A stretch of 64,000 bases of DNA from Artocarpus heterophyllus (taxonomy: Eukaryota > Streptophyta > Magnoliopsida > Rosales > Moraceae), in assembly GCA_025403435.1 (NCBI GenBank), contig CM046353.1, forward strand, positions 11,952,836 to 12,016,835, in the 5' to 3' direction. Position numbers and translations under genes: made by a program. Positions 1 to 11,035 of the stretch are shown piece after piece. The notes under the pieces are model-generated. The model was not told the origin of the DNA. It did not search any database and was given only the letters and a program-made list of their open reading frames with translations. The number at the start of each line of letters is the position of its first letter. Positions within the stretch are counted from its first letter, which is position 1.

Positions 1-366
1 TGACCATATTCAAAAGTACAAATTAAGAAACATAATCATTCACTGCAACAAGAAATATCAACTACAGATGAAGTGACGAACAAAGTCAAGAGTCCATAAA
101 GATTAAAACCTATTCACTGGGTTCGAAAATAATAGAATACTACAAATGAAATGATGAACAAAGTCAAGTGTTCTTTTTCTTTTAGGGCTTTCTCTACTAA
201 CTTACTTGATTTGAATTTTGATCACTTCACAAAATAATAGGAAAATTTACAGTTTCCAATATGTCAAAAGACAGCCGAGCCTGTGCTTGGAGTGTTGGAT
301 TGTTCAATCATCTCTAAAATAAGAACAAAATCAAATAAATGATAAGTTTTTTTTTTTTTTAAATAT
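1..366. other. AT-rich intergenic sequence
   Basis: No open frame with recognisable similarity and no clear repeat. The stretch ends in a T-run near 348-360, just before the G+C-rich block that follows. Confidence 0.5.
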
Positions 367-522
367 ATAGGCGGGCGGGCATGTGCGGGTTGAACCGGCC
401 TCAAAAACTTAAAACTAAACCCACCCACCAGTGGGTTGTTAACGTAAACCCGCTTTTTTCGAGGTGGGCGGGCGTGGGCGCGGGCGGTTGGCAGGTGCGA
501 GGCAGTTTTTGTACAACCCTAG
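367..522. mobile_element. G+C-rich repeat fragment, possibly hAT-like
   Basis: A short block of runs such as GGCGGGCGGGC and GGGCGGGCGTGGGCGCGGGCGG-like sequence stands out from the AT-rich surroundings and ends in TACAACCCTA. Read on the minus strand it begins TAGGGTTGTAC followed by CCCGC-rich sequence, a layout often seen at the ends of non-autonomous hAT elements in plants. No target duplication or second terminus was found, so the family is a guess. Confidence 0.3.
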
Positions 523-527
523 TTTGG

Positions 528-680
528 TGTAGGGCGTTTTACACTACTAACTCAGTTATAAACAGTATAAAGCTCTCACATGATACAGTAAAAAGAAAAA
601 AATTGTTATAATATAAAGATCTCACATGCTATAATAAAAACAGTTCTAATCAATTGTTCCCACAACCATGCCAAACACCC
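528..680. mobile_element. MITE family M160, copy a
   Basis: First of five copies of a ~160 bp miniature element in this window (others near 8738, 15073, 36807, 49661). The shared core holds two tandem motifs of the form AGCTCTCACATGCTACAGTA, each followed by an A-rich stretch. The right end reads ATGCCAAACACCC, the inverse of the GGGTGTTTGGCA left end seen in other copies. The left end of this copy has diverged (AGGGCGTTTTACAC). Confidence 0.75.
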
Positions 681-707
681 TATAAAAAATGTTAAGGAGT
701 TCTTGAT

Positions 708-2590
708 ATGATATTAGGAAGAGGGGATAAAAGGATAATAGACATGTTTATATGTGTTGATTTAACTCTACTTGCTGTGGACTATAGCCAAACCCCCCAA
801 GAACACACTACTACTCCTGAAGTGAAAGTTATGAGTGATGATGAAGTTGAGGCTAATGATGGGGGTCAGCTTATAGTGGCAGGTTATAGTGAGCCTAATA
901 ATGTGGAGGAGAATGTGGACAATAGTTTACATGATGTGGAGATTGAAGCGGAAGACTCTGACTTAGAGGACTTTGATTTTGAGCAATCAGAAGAAGAACA
1001 TGACTACTTGGGAAAAACTACTAAGCCAGGAAATGGGAAAGGTGCAGGTAGTTCTAAGGATGGAGGAGATAATTATGGAACCAATGATGATTGGTCCAAA
1101 TATGAGCTCAATAATAGTTGTAAATCTGATCAAGAAGTTGGCGTGGCTTGAGTTAAAAAAAAAAAAGTGCAAAGAGTTCAAAACTGAAACAGATTACCGA
1201 TGCGCAAAATGTTGGTATTGTGCTTCCAACTGTTGCATCTTCTCGGAAGGCTGCAAGAGAGTATGGTATTGTATCTAATAGAGCAATTAAGTTTTTGAAA
1301 AATAACCGTGACAAGATTCGGGTTGGATGCAAAGGCGGATGGCCTTGGTTGGTGTATGCTTCTTTTGGTGATGACAAGAAGGTGTTTATGGTAAAGACAT
1401 ACAATCCAGAGCATACTTGTGCAAGAGCTTTTAGTAACTGTTATGTTACTTTTGCTTAGCTAGCTAACAAATATGAAGGCCATCAGGATGCTGATCCAGA
1501 ATGGAAGAGGGCTGGTTTTTTAAGGAAGTGAGGACTGATACAGACGTGGGTGTAACAGAAATTTTCCAGGCTAGGTCTCAAGCTTTGAAAAATATAAGGG
1601 GTTTAGCTAAGCAACAATATGGTAGGTTATGGGATTATTGTGCAGCCTTGAAAAAAAATCAAATCCAGGTTGCACTGCATTGATGAAGCGCAACTCTACC
1701 ATTGGTAAACCCGTCTTTCAAAGATTTACGTATGCCTAGATGCTTGTAAGAAAGGTTGGTTGGCAGGATACCGACCGATAATTAGACTAGATGGTTGCGA
1801 TGAATATTCGGAATAACTATGGTACCGCGGAGTCGGAGTGCAAAGATTCATGAACTTGGTTTCTTGAGATATTGAGAGAGGACTTAAACATTGCTAACCT
1901 ATACGTAATCACATGGATGTCAAACAAGTAGAAAGGATTAGTAGAGGGTATAAGAGAGGGATTTGAGGGCTGTGAACACTGTTTTTGTGTGAGGCACAAG
2001 TACAACAACTTCAAGCAAATTTACAAAGGCCTTGCTTTGAAGCAAATTGTTTGGAATGCTACAAGTGCGACAACAAAAACAAAAGGGTATGTCTTTATCT
2101 ATGTGCAGTAATTACTAACTCTGTTATGATTTTTAAATTTTTTTGTTAAAATTGGAAGACCAAACTTGCTAGATTTGGTTAATAGATTACACAAATAATG
2201 ATGGTGTATTTCTTACAAGTTCAGACATGAAATGGAGAAACTCAAAGAACAAAATGTTGATGTATATGAGTGGCTTGCCAAGAAAGATCCAATCACTTGA
2301 TCACGGGCTTTTTTTTGCACTAGAACTGGTGTGATATTTTATTTAACCTTTGTGAGTCATTCAATGGAGCAATTTTTGAAGCTAGAGACAAACCTATTAT
2401 AACGACGATGGAGATGGTGAGACGTTACATTTGCAACAGAATGGTGGCCGAAAGGAAGAAGCACTAAGATGGCCTCATTAGATTGGACCTTGGACTTTCA
2501 AAATTTTGATAAAAGCCGAAGAACAGTCCATTAATGGAGGTTTGAAATTTGAGGTAAAGTGCTTACGTGATGATCCAGTTTCTTAACACA
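708..2590 (+). pseudogene. Mutator-like (MuDR) transposase relic
   Basis: Decayed transposase of the MULE superfamily. The first open segment (708-1151) is the acidic N-terminal region, rich in D and E. Segment 1179-1459, in another frame, carries the DNA-binding part, with SRKAAREYGIVSNRAIKFLK, VGCKGGWPW and the KTYNPEHTC zinc-binding-type motif. Next come WKRAGFL and ARSQALKNIRGL (1501-1683). Near 2350-2470 is the region typically upstream of the SWIM zinc finger, with SFNGAIFEARDKPI and MVRRYICNRMVAERKK. Frameshifts and stops separate every block, and the catalytic DDE centre is only faintly visible between 1690 and 2280, so it cannot make transposase. Terminal inverted repeats were not identified. 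Copy a of the M160 MITE sits immediately upstream. Confidence 0.8.
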
Positions 2591-4569
2591 AATCATTAAT
2601 ATTGTTCAAGTCCAAGGCAGGCCCGTTCCTCAAGTCTTACGGTTGAAGCCCAGCCCACATAGGCCCATAACATCATCGGACAAAAGAGCAAGCCATAAAA
2701 TAAGCCTCAAAGTAAAGCGCTCTTTGCGTCCAGGTACAAGCTCGGGCCCTTTTTCTTTATTTTATGTTCTTTTCGTTGGAATAATATGATGTTTTGCAAA
2801 GCATAAGTATAAAATACATGCCTGGAAAATTATCTATTTTCTTATAAAACAATTTATGTGGAAGTAAAAAAAAAAAAGAAAAAGAAAAAGGGGGGTTATC
2901 TAATCATTTTTGAATTCTGATAATAAAAGCATATATACATTACAAACAAGATGAGAGGGGAAAATAATCCAAATTGCAATAGGGGGCGAATCAAAATTAT
3001 TGGCTTAAACAAAAGGTTGGATCTACAATTTAACTATTTTGAGTGTTTCAAGTGCTTGTCACGTGTTGGTCCCTAAATCATCTAGATATAGTATTGTTTC
3101 TCTGAGTTGGTTGTTTAGTTGTTTTTTTAGCACCCCACCACCAAAAAAAAAAAAAAAAGATTGTTGAGCTATTATTAACAAGTCACAATCTAATTACCAC
3201 AATTAAGAAAATTTAGTAATTTTACATCTCGGGTAAATATTCCATCCGGATAAGAAATTAAATAATCTAGTTTACTTATTAAACGTAAGAAAAATTGAAA
3301 TGAACATTCAAGAATCACTAAAGATATTGTTGTTGAGTAGCGTCACTTCAAATTGTCATCCATATTTTGGTCACTTCAAATTGTCATTCATATTTTGGAT
3401 ATTCCTGTAGAGCACCACGTGAAATATTACTCGTCAAAAAACTAATAATGTAGAACATGAAAAGGGGTATAGATAAAGCTAAGTTAGCAAAAAGTGAATG
3501 GAAGAAACACAAAAAAATAAAGTTGTGCTCACAAGTATATGCTGAGAAGATCCTCTCCCACCTTCCCTAGACCTACAAAAGGCCACTAAAATGTCTTAAT
3601 GTTCATCAACTTTCCAACGCCTCAGAAAGCGCAGTTGATCTTCCCCCATAACGCTCTACTTCTTCAAGGTGAAGCCAATGGAATTCAAGGCTTGTCGTGT
3701 TCTTCTTCTTCTTCTTCTTGTTAGCAGCATTGGCGACACGGGTGTCAAAGACGAGGCAAATGACGAAATGGGTTGATCAAGAAGGTCAAAGGCAAAAATA
3801 GGGCAACGACAACGTTTGGCAATGTCTTACAAGTTACAATCATCCTTTTTTTATTATTTTTTTTAATTTTTGGCTTAATAATTATGCTTTGAGAGCTGAG
3901 TGTGTGTGTGTGTGCGCGTGTTTCTTTTTTTCTTTTTTTTCTTTTTTTTTTTCTCTCTAGTGATCATAGATCAGAACTCAGTTGCATCCATTCTATGTTG
4001 AGTTGAGGACTCTCTTTGATTGCATCCAATTTCTTTTAGCTTTTCTGTTACTGTTTCCTTTGTCATAACTAGGTTTTGATTAGTAGCGTTTAATATCTAA
4101 TACAATCTTATAAGTCCCGTTTCCAATATATATATACAATTTTATATTACACTGCATATTCCTTGAATTTGCAAGCCCTTCACTCGTTACGAGGGGGGAA
4201 AATAACAAGTTATTGGATGAGCGCTCCATTTGGACAAAATGTCACCATAATTTCTCTTATTCTATACACACACATTGCAGATGGCCCTAGTCCTTTTTTG
4301 TCTTGTTGCTTTTGTGGAAAAAGTACTCTGCAACTCAAGAGATGAGGTTTATGTTATTTTATTTATTTTGCTTTTTAAAGGAAAAAAAAAAAAACTGTAA
4401 GGGTGGACAAGATTCTTGTGTGGCATTTAGTCCCTCATGAGATCTTGTTCTCAAACACCATAATAGAATTGCCACAAGTTATAAACCTCATCAAATGACC
4501 AATAGTTGAAAGTAACTAGTTATGAAACCATATATATATGTTTGTTTGGAATAATTTGCCATCTAGTCT
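2591..4569. other. Intergenic, low-complexity
   Basis: No gene recognised. It contains G+C-rich GGCCCA-type sequence around 2600-2760, poly-A runs, a partial 23 bp direct duplication at about 3348-3398 (TCACTTCAAATTGTCAT repeated), a (CTT)n tract at 3703-3720 and a (GT)n tract at 3899-3921. The rest is AT-rich with no supported feature. Confidence 0.5.
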
Positions 4570-4760
4570 ATGCTCAGGTCGAGTTATATATGGGCCGGGC
4601 CAAACGGTCTAGCCGAGGACCCACTACTTTTGGTTGATGTTGGGCCTGGCCCGATATGCATAAGGTGATGTGTTGGCACAGCACAGCCTGGTCCAGTCCA
4701 TACATTCAGGCCAAAACTGGGCTTAAGTTTCTAGTCCAAGGGCCAACCCGACCTCGTATA
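4570..4760. repeat. GGCC-rich repeat fragment
   Basis: A compositionally distinct block with recurring GGGCCGGGCC, GGGCCTGGCCCG, CTGGTCCAGTCC and AGGCC motifs, unlike its AT-rich surroundings. Such blocks are common inside plant hAT-derived non-autonomous elements. No termini or target duplication were found. Confidence 0.3.
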
Positions 4761-4977
4761 GCTTTTAAAAAAAAATAAATGGGGAATAAGGGAAATAGCA
4801 AATTTTTAAAACGTTTTGGAGTAAATAATAGCTTTTAAAAATATTTATAGTAAATAGCGATTTATGATTTAAATAATTTATTTACTGTATAAATAAGAAT
4901 TATTTACACTGTAAACATGAGATAAATAAATTATTTGTACCTTAAATCTATTTACTGTGTAAATAAGAATTATTTAT

Positions 4978-7779
4978 TGTAACGCCCTTGGGGTTAATAG
5001 TTTTAAATAAATTAAATAAAGATCAAAAATTAAAAATAAAACATCAAAAGAAATTTGTCTGGGACTTAAATGAAAACTTCTCAAATCAAAATAAAAATAT
5101 AAACAACAATTAAACTACAGTTTAATGTAGCACCTTAAATTTGATCACACAAAACTATCACCATCATCATTCCAACCCTCAACGTATCTTAATATAGTCT
5201 CAGAAAGTGACATATGATAGTTACATTATCATAAAGTATATTCTTTAACAATAGAAGCAATTCCACATATACAGCTACATAGTTATCTCAACTATATTTC
5301 TTGTCACCACCTCATACATTGTGAGTCTTGAAAAGATGAAAATATAGAGGAATGAGTGACAACATGCTTAATAGGGAAAAACCATTACTCACCTTTAGGT
5401 TTTTATCATTACTATATTAAAACCTGCATGTTTAGTTAATGCAATCATTATCTAGATTATGAGATTTATTATGATCATATTTCATGGATACCATAGTTAA
5501 TCATTACCAAGTTTCATACATATACATCGATACAAATATTATAGTTCATCATTATTCTTAAGTATTCACGTTCAATAGAGTATCACTCAACTCATCAAAA
5601 CCCAAATGGGGGCGCTTGACCACCCTCCAATCATTCCAAGGTTGTTCCGGTGAGGGGACATCAAGCCCCAAGTCCTCATTAAGTCGATTCCTGTATAGTT
5701 CGTTCTGGGACTTTCAACCCGAGAGAGTGCCGTCGCCTCCTCCTATTTTACCTTTTAGGGTATTTGTGTCCAAAGATGTAACCGTCGTCTTTTTTATGTC
5801 TCACAATTCCTCTATAATTAATTATTATTTATAGAGTTAGTTTTCCTAATTATGCTTCTCAAATTACAACATGTTTCAAATTATTGTGTTCCTCGCTGTA
5901 CAATACAAGACGAGTTCCACATCATCATGTTATAGGTAGAATCATATACTTTCAAAATATCATATACATATCTTGCAATGTAAAACAACCAAATTTTAAT
6001 TTATCAAAAACCTCGCAAAAGATGAGTAATAGAATCCCTACCTTCTAAGCTTATCAACAATCTTTTAATCTCGAAATCAATTAACGTTAGCTCCACACTC
6101 CCTTGATCCTAAGGTGTGCATAAGGACAATTAAAACTAAAGCACAACATATAACCACATTCATAAATAAATCATGTGTAGATCCATCTCACTAGTGTGCC
6201 ATTAAAGTTTTTATGCAAATTTCTTTTTGAATACCTAAGTAAACAATTTTTGTCTTAACACAATATAAAATATATATAAGTAATCCATATGTTTTAGTCC
6301 CTAATAAGATTCATAAATCACTAAGGATAGTGTTGTAAAGGTTGCAAGGCATTAAGGGATTAGGAGATGAGTAAAGTTGGGTTCTTGGTTCAGGTTAGCA
6401 GCTTGTATACCATGGCAAACTGACAGTATACTTTTGTAAAAAGGGCAGGTTCACTATCTACAATCAATACAAGGGTTAACAGGTGGTTTACTTAAGGTAA
6501 ACGGGCGGTATACTGCCACTGGCAGGTTTACTAGTTTCTAATCTGAAAATTACAAAATTCATAGAAAATAAAATACAACTCTGATTTAGGTTCATGATAA
6601 CTCTTTGGAAAGCTTAGGATGTCTACTTTTTAAATGTGTAAACCAATTTACAAAATTCATTTTCATTTAATCCCAAAATTTCAAGAAAGAGCCACTGCCC
6701 ATAGAGGTATTACAAAATCTATGGAATACCAAGTTTCCCTTTACACCAAATCATATTATCCTTGTACAAAATCTCAAAACCATATCAAAATATACAGTAT
6801 GCATTATATACTCATAATAAACATATTCTCATGGATTTTTATACCAATATCATCATCAAACCATACCTTAAGCATCTCTTGCAAATAAGGGTGAAAACAT
6901 GCTTATCTTGAACTTTCTCACTCAAAGTTTTGGAAATCTTTTTCATACATCAATCAATGCGCGATGAACCTTTGAAATATGTTTCTAACATGCATACGGA
7001 ACTAGTTTAACAATATAATTCTCTGTTTACGATATATATATATATACACTTAAACTGTATACATATGCACCATAATAGCAACAAAACATATACTCAGGTT
7101 CAAGAACACAAATTTGGACAAACTTTTAAATGTAAAACTTACAAACAAAAAATTAAATCCGTTCACAAGATTCTATCCTTGGATTCAGCAAGATGGAAAC
7201 TTGAAATGACTCCAAAACAAGTTTTTTGGCTTTGAGTTTAGCTGGATTTCTTTTACTTCAATTAGTGGTAATGGTGGCTAGTTTTTATGGCTGCCTTGAG
7301 ATTATTTTGTTTTAGCAAGAAGATAGAGTGGAAGACGTGAGAAAGAGATGGAGACTTTTGTGCAAGGATTGCTTGAGGTTCCGTTTGATCGTCCCTTGTC
7401 TTGTCTTGCCATGGGAGAGGAAAAGAAGAAAAGAAGAAGAGGAAAAGAAACAAGGGTAGGGAAAAAAAGAGAGACATGAGGAAGAGGGAGATTGATTGAG
7501 TGAAATAATTGAGGGAACATAGCAGGTGAGAATAAGTGTTATTTGTCTCCTCGAGAGACTTTAGCCCACATAATGCCAAAATGTCATTTTTGAAATTTAT
7601 TAAAAGTTTCAAGGCTTTTCAGTAAACATACTAAATAAGTGCAGAAAAATTTTAGAAAATTTAAAAATAGGTAGAAATAAATATTATGAATTAGATTTTA
7701 AATGAAACAAATTTTAATTGACACACTAATAATTAATTTAATTATCATAATACCCGTTAGAAAAATAACGGGTGTCACG
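4978..7779 (-). mobile_element. Solo LTR, Gypsy-type, 2.8 kb
   Basis: Left terminus TGTAACGCCC matches the start of the Gypsy LTRs at 16293 and 21812. The right terminus is GGGTGTCACG, with the final base altered from the expected CA. Flanks TTTAT (4973-4977) and TTTAC (7780-7784) form a 5 bp target duplication with one mismatch. There is no gag or pol, so it is a solo LTR. Minus orientation is inferred because the pyrimidine-rich leader lies near the right end (minus-strand CT-rich at ~7400-7500) and a CTTGGGG block comes later in that direction (~5680), the same order as in the Gypsy LTRs. An imperfect hairpin (ACCCGTTA/TAACGGGT) sits at 7753-7774. Confidence 0.65.
6400..6545. repeat. Short-period GTATAC/GTTTACC array in the solo LTR
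   Basis: A cluster of near-palindromic pieces: GTATACCATGG, GACAGTATAC, GGTTTACTTAAGGTAAAC and GGCGGTATACTGCC. On the minus strand, units of the type TWWACCNNNNG follow each other at about 11 bp in the best part. It lies at about the same fractional position in its LTR as the 22 bp array does in the Gypsy LTRs. Confidence 0.45.
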
Positions 7780-8001
7780 TTTACATTGTAAATAAGGGTG
7801 TAAAAAATTATGTATGCCATAATTTGTTATTTATTGGTAAATATTTTTAAAACTTGATATTTACCATAATTAGTTTTTAACAAGTGACATTTGCTATAAA
7901 TTTTAAAAAATAAAATAAAATACACATAAAATATGCAAGTTGGGCAGCCCACATATGGCTCACCGGACTATAGGGCAAGGCTAGGTGATATGGTTTCTTT
8001 A

Positions 8002-8275
8002 AGGGAGAATGAGAGAAGTAACAGATTTTTGAAACTAGAGAAGTAACGGAATTTTTCAAACTTTTTGAAGTAAATAATAGGTTTTAAAAATATTTGTATT
8101 AAATAGCAGTAAAAAGAAAATTTGACCAGTAACAAATTTTTTTTACTTATAACAAATATATAAGTTAAAAATATTTTTTGAATAAATTTTCTATTTATTA
8201 TTTATTATAAATATTTTTAAAACTTGCTATTTACTTTGATAAGTTTTAAAAAGCAGTATTTCCTATAATTTTCCT
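8002..8275. mobile_element. AT-rich TIR element, second copy
   Basis: Contains AGTAAATAATAGGTTTTAAA and AATATTTTTAAAACTTGCTA in inverse orientation, flanking a short AT-rich loop. It matches the two halves of the element at 4790-7900. Ends are placed by similarity only. Confidence 0.5.
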
Positions 8276-8737
8276 TTATGGGGGAGTGGCCCTATCATAT
8301 TTCCATCCAGGTCGCATGAGCTAGGGCTGGACGGCCTTATTATCATATTAAAAAAATTACATAGAATGCCCCCTTAAGTGATTGAGCCTTTAAAATTACC
8401 CTCTTACTTTTGCCTTTTCATAATGCTCATTTTCTTTTTTATTTTTTTAATAATCATTATACATTTACTATTTTACCCATTATTTTATGTGAAACAAACC
8501 CTAAATCAAACCTTTCCTCCCTCTACACCTCTTTCTCTCTCCTTTCTCCCCTGCTTTGCTTCCCTCTCTCTCCTTTCTTCCCCTTCCACTTGCTCTTTCT
8601 CTCTCATCGCCTACTCTCTCTCCTCTCTCCTCACTCCTCACTCCTCACCCCCTCTCTTCTCGCCATTGCCTCCTCCTCCTTTCTTCTCTCAAACTTCCAC
8701 CATCAAACACGGAAGAAATTGCGGTGTTTGTCTAGAA

Positions 8738-8899
8738 GGGTGTTTGGCAAGAGCAGTCCCAACCAACTTCTTAGTTATGAATACTGTAAAGCTCTCACAT
8801 GCTACAGTAAAAATAAAAAAGTTGCTACAGTGTAAACTCTCACATGTTACAATAAAAATGGTTCTAATCAATAGTTCTAATCATCATGCCAAACATTCT
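8738..8899. mobile_element. MITE family M160, copy b
   Basis: About 162 bp with left end GGGTGTTTGGCA and right end TGCCAAACATTCT. The internal AGCTCTCACATGCTACAGTA motif and a second degenerate copy match the other four elements. It is inserted in the pyrimidine-rich region. Confidence 0.8.
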
Positions 8900-9975
8900 A
8901 TAGATCTCGATTCCTCTTCGAGCGGATCTTGATGTTGGCTTCGACGCTGCAGATCAGTTGGCATCGGTCAGATCTAGAAGACGCCGTTTTCAACCAGAGC
9001 TGTTACATGAGGTCTGGTAGATTTTTTTTTTTTTTTTTGTGATTTTGTGTTTTTATGTTTTTGATCAATATATGAGATCATCTAATTTTATTGTGTTTTT
9101 TGTAGACATTTTGATTTCAGGATTTTTTTTTTTATTTTTGGTTATATGTTTTTGAGATTTGGATTATGCTTTTTAGATAGCAAATTTGAAGCTTTGTTTG
9201 ATTTGGTATTTTGTTATAGGTTTTGCATCGAGACTTTTGGTTATCTTGAAATTACATGACACTATTTTTTTTTTTTTAAAAAAAAACATTCAGTAGTTTT
9301 TGGTTTGGAGCCTTGAGTAAAGAGCAGAGAGCCATGAGCTTGCATCTTTTCATAGTGCTCTATATATGAATGGCCTTGTTGTTACTGAAGGGATATTTTG
9401 TTTCCATTTTGTGAATTTTTAGGAGGCAAACTATACATGGTATCTTTTCTTACTTTTTTTCTATTTTTATTATCTATTTCACTTTTTGTTGTTGGTCTTA
9501 AATCTTTTGAGATAAGGTCTTAAGTGGCAATGAAAAGAAAAAGAGGAAATGCAATTAAAAAACAAAAAAAGGAACCAATGGGGAATGCACTTTTCTTTGA
9601 TTTTAGTGACTTTTGATTGAAAAATAGAGGTAGGCAAGGACTTTTATTCTCTAAGCTGTTGTTGATGCCTATATGATACTATGAATATGCTTCGTCATGT
9701 AATAACTACCTTTTAAATTGGCTCAATATTTAATTTTGAGGTATTGATCAACAAATATTTGCTTTATGGATTCAAGTGCATATAAATTGTTATTTCTTGA
9801 GTATGGCCTTAGTTTTATGCTTTTACATCAATGTCTTTTCTTTGTTTATGCTGGAGGCCCAACATGCAACTGGGGGAAATGACAAGAATAGTAACTTGTA
9901 TGAAGCAAGTGGGGACAGAACTTAGACGTGCCATGTAAGAGATTAGAACAAAGTTTGAACAAGTTTGTACTCTAG

Positions 9976-9976
<1 letters not shown>

Positions 9977-10017
<41 letters not shown>
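9977..10017. repeat. (TTA)n microsatellite
   Basis: About 13 uninterrupted TTA units. Confidence 0.9.
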
Positions 10018-10264
10018 CATGTTAACAATTTAATCTCGTTGTTATTTTTTTCTATGCAGTTTGGAGACTTGTTCTTGGCAAATAATATTAATGTTACAGT
10101 TGGAATAAATATTGCTTTAAAAAATGTAAAGATCTTCATATTATTCGTTTGGCATGATTATTGAAAATTTATTGTTGTAGTTTTTGTATTTGATTTTGTT
10201 TTTGTTGAAAATAGCCGTGCAAGTAATCAGTTTATTTGGTTTTGATCTGAAAATATAATCGCCA

Positions 10265-10372
10265 TGCTTCACGACAGAATTTGACGGTTTCATGACGGAC
10301 CCTTGCAGGTTCCGCGATGGAATCTGGCAAGTTTCAGGACATAATGTGACGGGTTCCGCAATAGAACTCGTT
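10265..10372. repeat. 22 bp periodic array
   Basis: Five degenerate units aligned on a GGTTCC/GGTTTC core start near 10265, 10286, 10308, 10330 and 10352, a spacing of 21-22 bp. The best pair is GGTTCCGCGATGGAA and GGTTCCGCAATAGAA. The array is G+C-richer than its neighbourhood and runs into the longer repeats at 10382. Its origin is unknown; it may be LTR debris. Confidence 0.55.
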
Positions 10373-10381
10373 GACAACCAT

Positions 10382-10619
10382 AAAATATGTTGGAATCTGA
10401 CAGGTTATAACTTTAGAACCTAACAGTCGACAATCTAGCATCTTGTGCCGACAACCGGAGGCGGTTGGTACTTCTTTGTTGCAACGAAAATATATTAGAA
10501 TTTGATAAGTTTTAACTTTAGAACCTACCAGGTTACAACCCGACACTCACTTCAGCGACTAAAGGTGGTTAGTATTTCTTTGTTTCAAAGAAAATATGTT
10601 GGAACTTAACAGGTTCCAG
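10382..10619. repeat. Tandem repeat, ~104 bp unit, 2.3 copies
   Basis: Units begin AAAATATGTTGGAA at 10382, AAAATATATTAGAA at 10487 and AAAATATGTTGGAA at 10591 (partial), so the period is 104-105 bp. Each full unit contains ACTTTAGAACCTA and ends near TTCTTTGTT. No coding potential. Confidence 0.75.
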
Positions 10620-10659
10620 CACTATTAAAATCATTACCCTCAAATATGTCTCCGCTTAA

Positions 10660-11032
10660 GGCTCGATTTGGTAGGATGAATGGAGAGGTAGAAGGATAGA
10701 AAGAGTTGGAGGGAAAGAGAATGTGAGAGATAAAGAGAATTATTATATTGCTTTTTGTTGTTTGGTAATAAGAAAGGAGAGGATGGATGAATGAATGTGT
10801 TTAATTACTATATTATCCTTTTCACCATCTCGTATTAAACTTTTTAAAAGATAAAACAGCCTTTTCGAACCTTTCAAACCTTTAAATGATAGATTGCATA
10901 AGTTCCTCCATAAGTGGAGGGATGCAAAATGCTGGGCCTAAAAGGAGAGGGTCTTCCTTCACCTCTCTACTCCCTCCAATCAAACAAAGGATTAAAGCTC
11001 TCCCTCCATCTCTCCTCTTACCAAACATGCCC
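10660..11032. mobile_element. Tourist-like (PIF/Harbinger) MITE
   Basis: A 373 bp element flanked by TAA on both sides (10657-10659, 11033-11035), the 3 bp target typical of PIF/Harbinger. The ends are inverted: GGCTCGATTTGGTA on the left and TACCAAACATGCCC on the right. Purine-rich GGAGAGGTAGAAGG on the left mirrors CTCTCCCTCCATCTC on the right. Non-coding. Confidence 0.75.
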
Positions 11033-11035
11033 TAA

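Larger units (their letters stand above)
4790..7900. mobile_element. AT-rich TIR element, split by a solo LTR
   Basis: The left part (4790-4977) starts GGGAAATAGCAAATTTTT and contains AGTAAATAATAG and TTTTAAAAATATTT. The right part (7780-7900) holds the inverse pattern (AAATATTTTTAAAACTTG, then CATTTGCTATAAAT). The halves therefore look like the two ends of one palindromic AT-rich element, interrupted by the solo LTR at 4978-7779. A second, uninterrupted copy lies at 8002-8275. No coding capacity. Confidence 0.5.
8276..10140. other. Intergenic with pyrimidine-rich tract
   Basis: Holds a long pyrimidine-rich tract (8510-8700), followed by G+C-richer sequence interrupted by MITE copy b. From 9000 on it is T-rich and intron-like. 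Open frames of up to 184 codons here are low-complexity Ser/Leu/Pro translations of the CT tract and run into the MITE, so they are not supported as genes. Confidence 0.5.

Noticed and set aside
3678..3776. 32-codon frame starting MEFKACRVLLLLLLVSSIG, resembling a signal peptide
   Set aside because: The leucine run comes from a (CTT)n microsatellite and the frame ends after 32 codons with no recognisable mature peptide.
8378..8932. 184-codon frame rich in Ser, Leu and Pro
   Set aside because: It is a translation of a pyrimidine tract that continues through a MITE; no domain and no coding-like composition.
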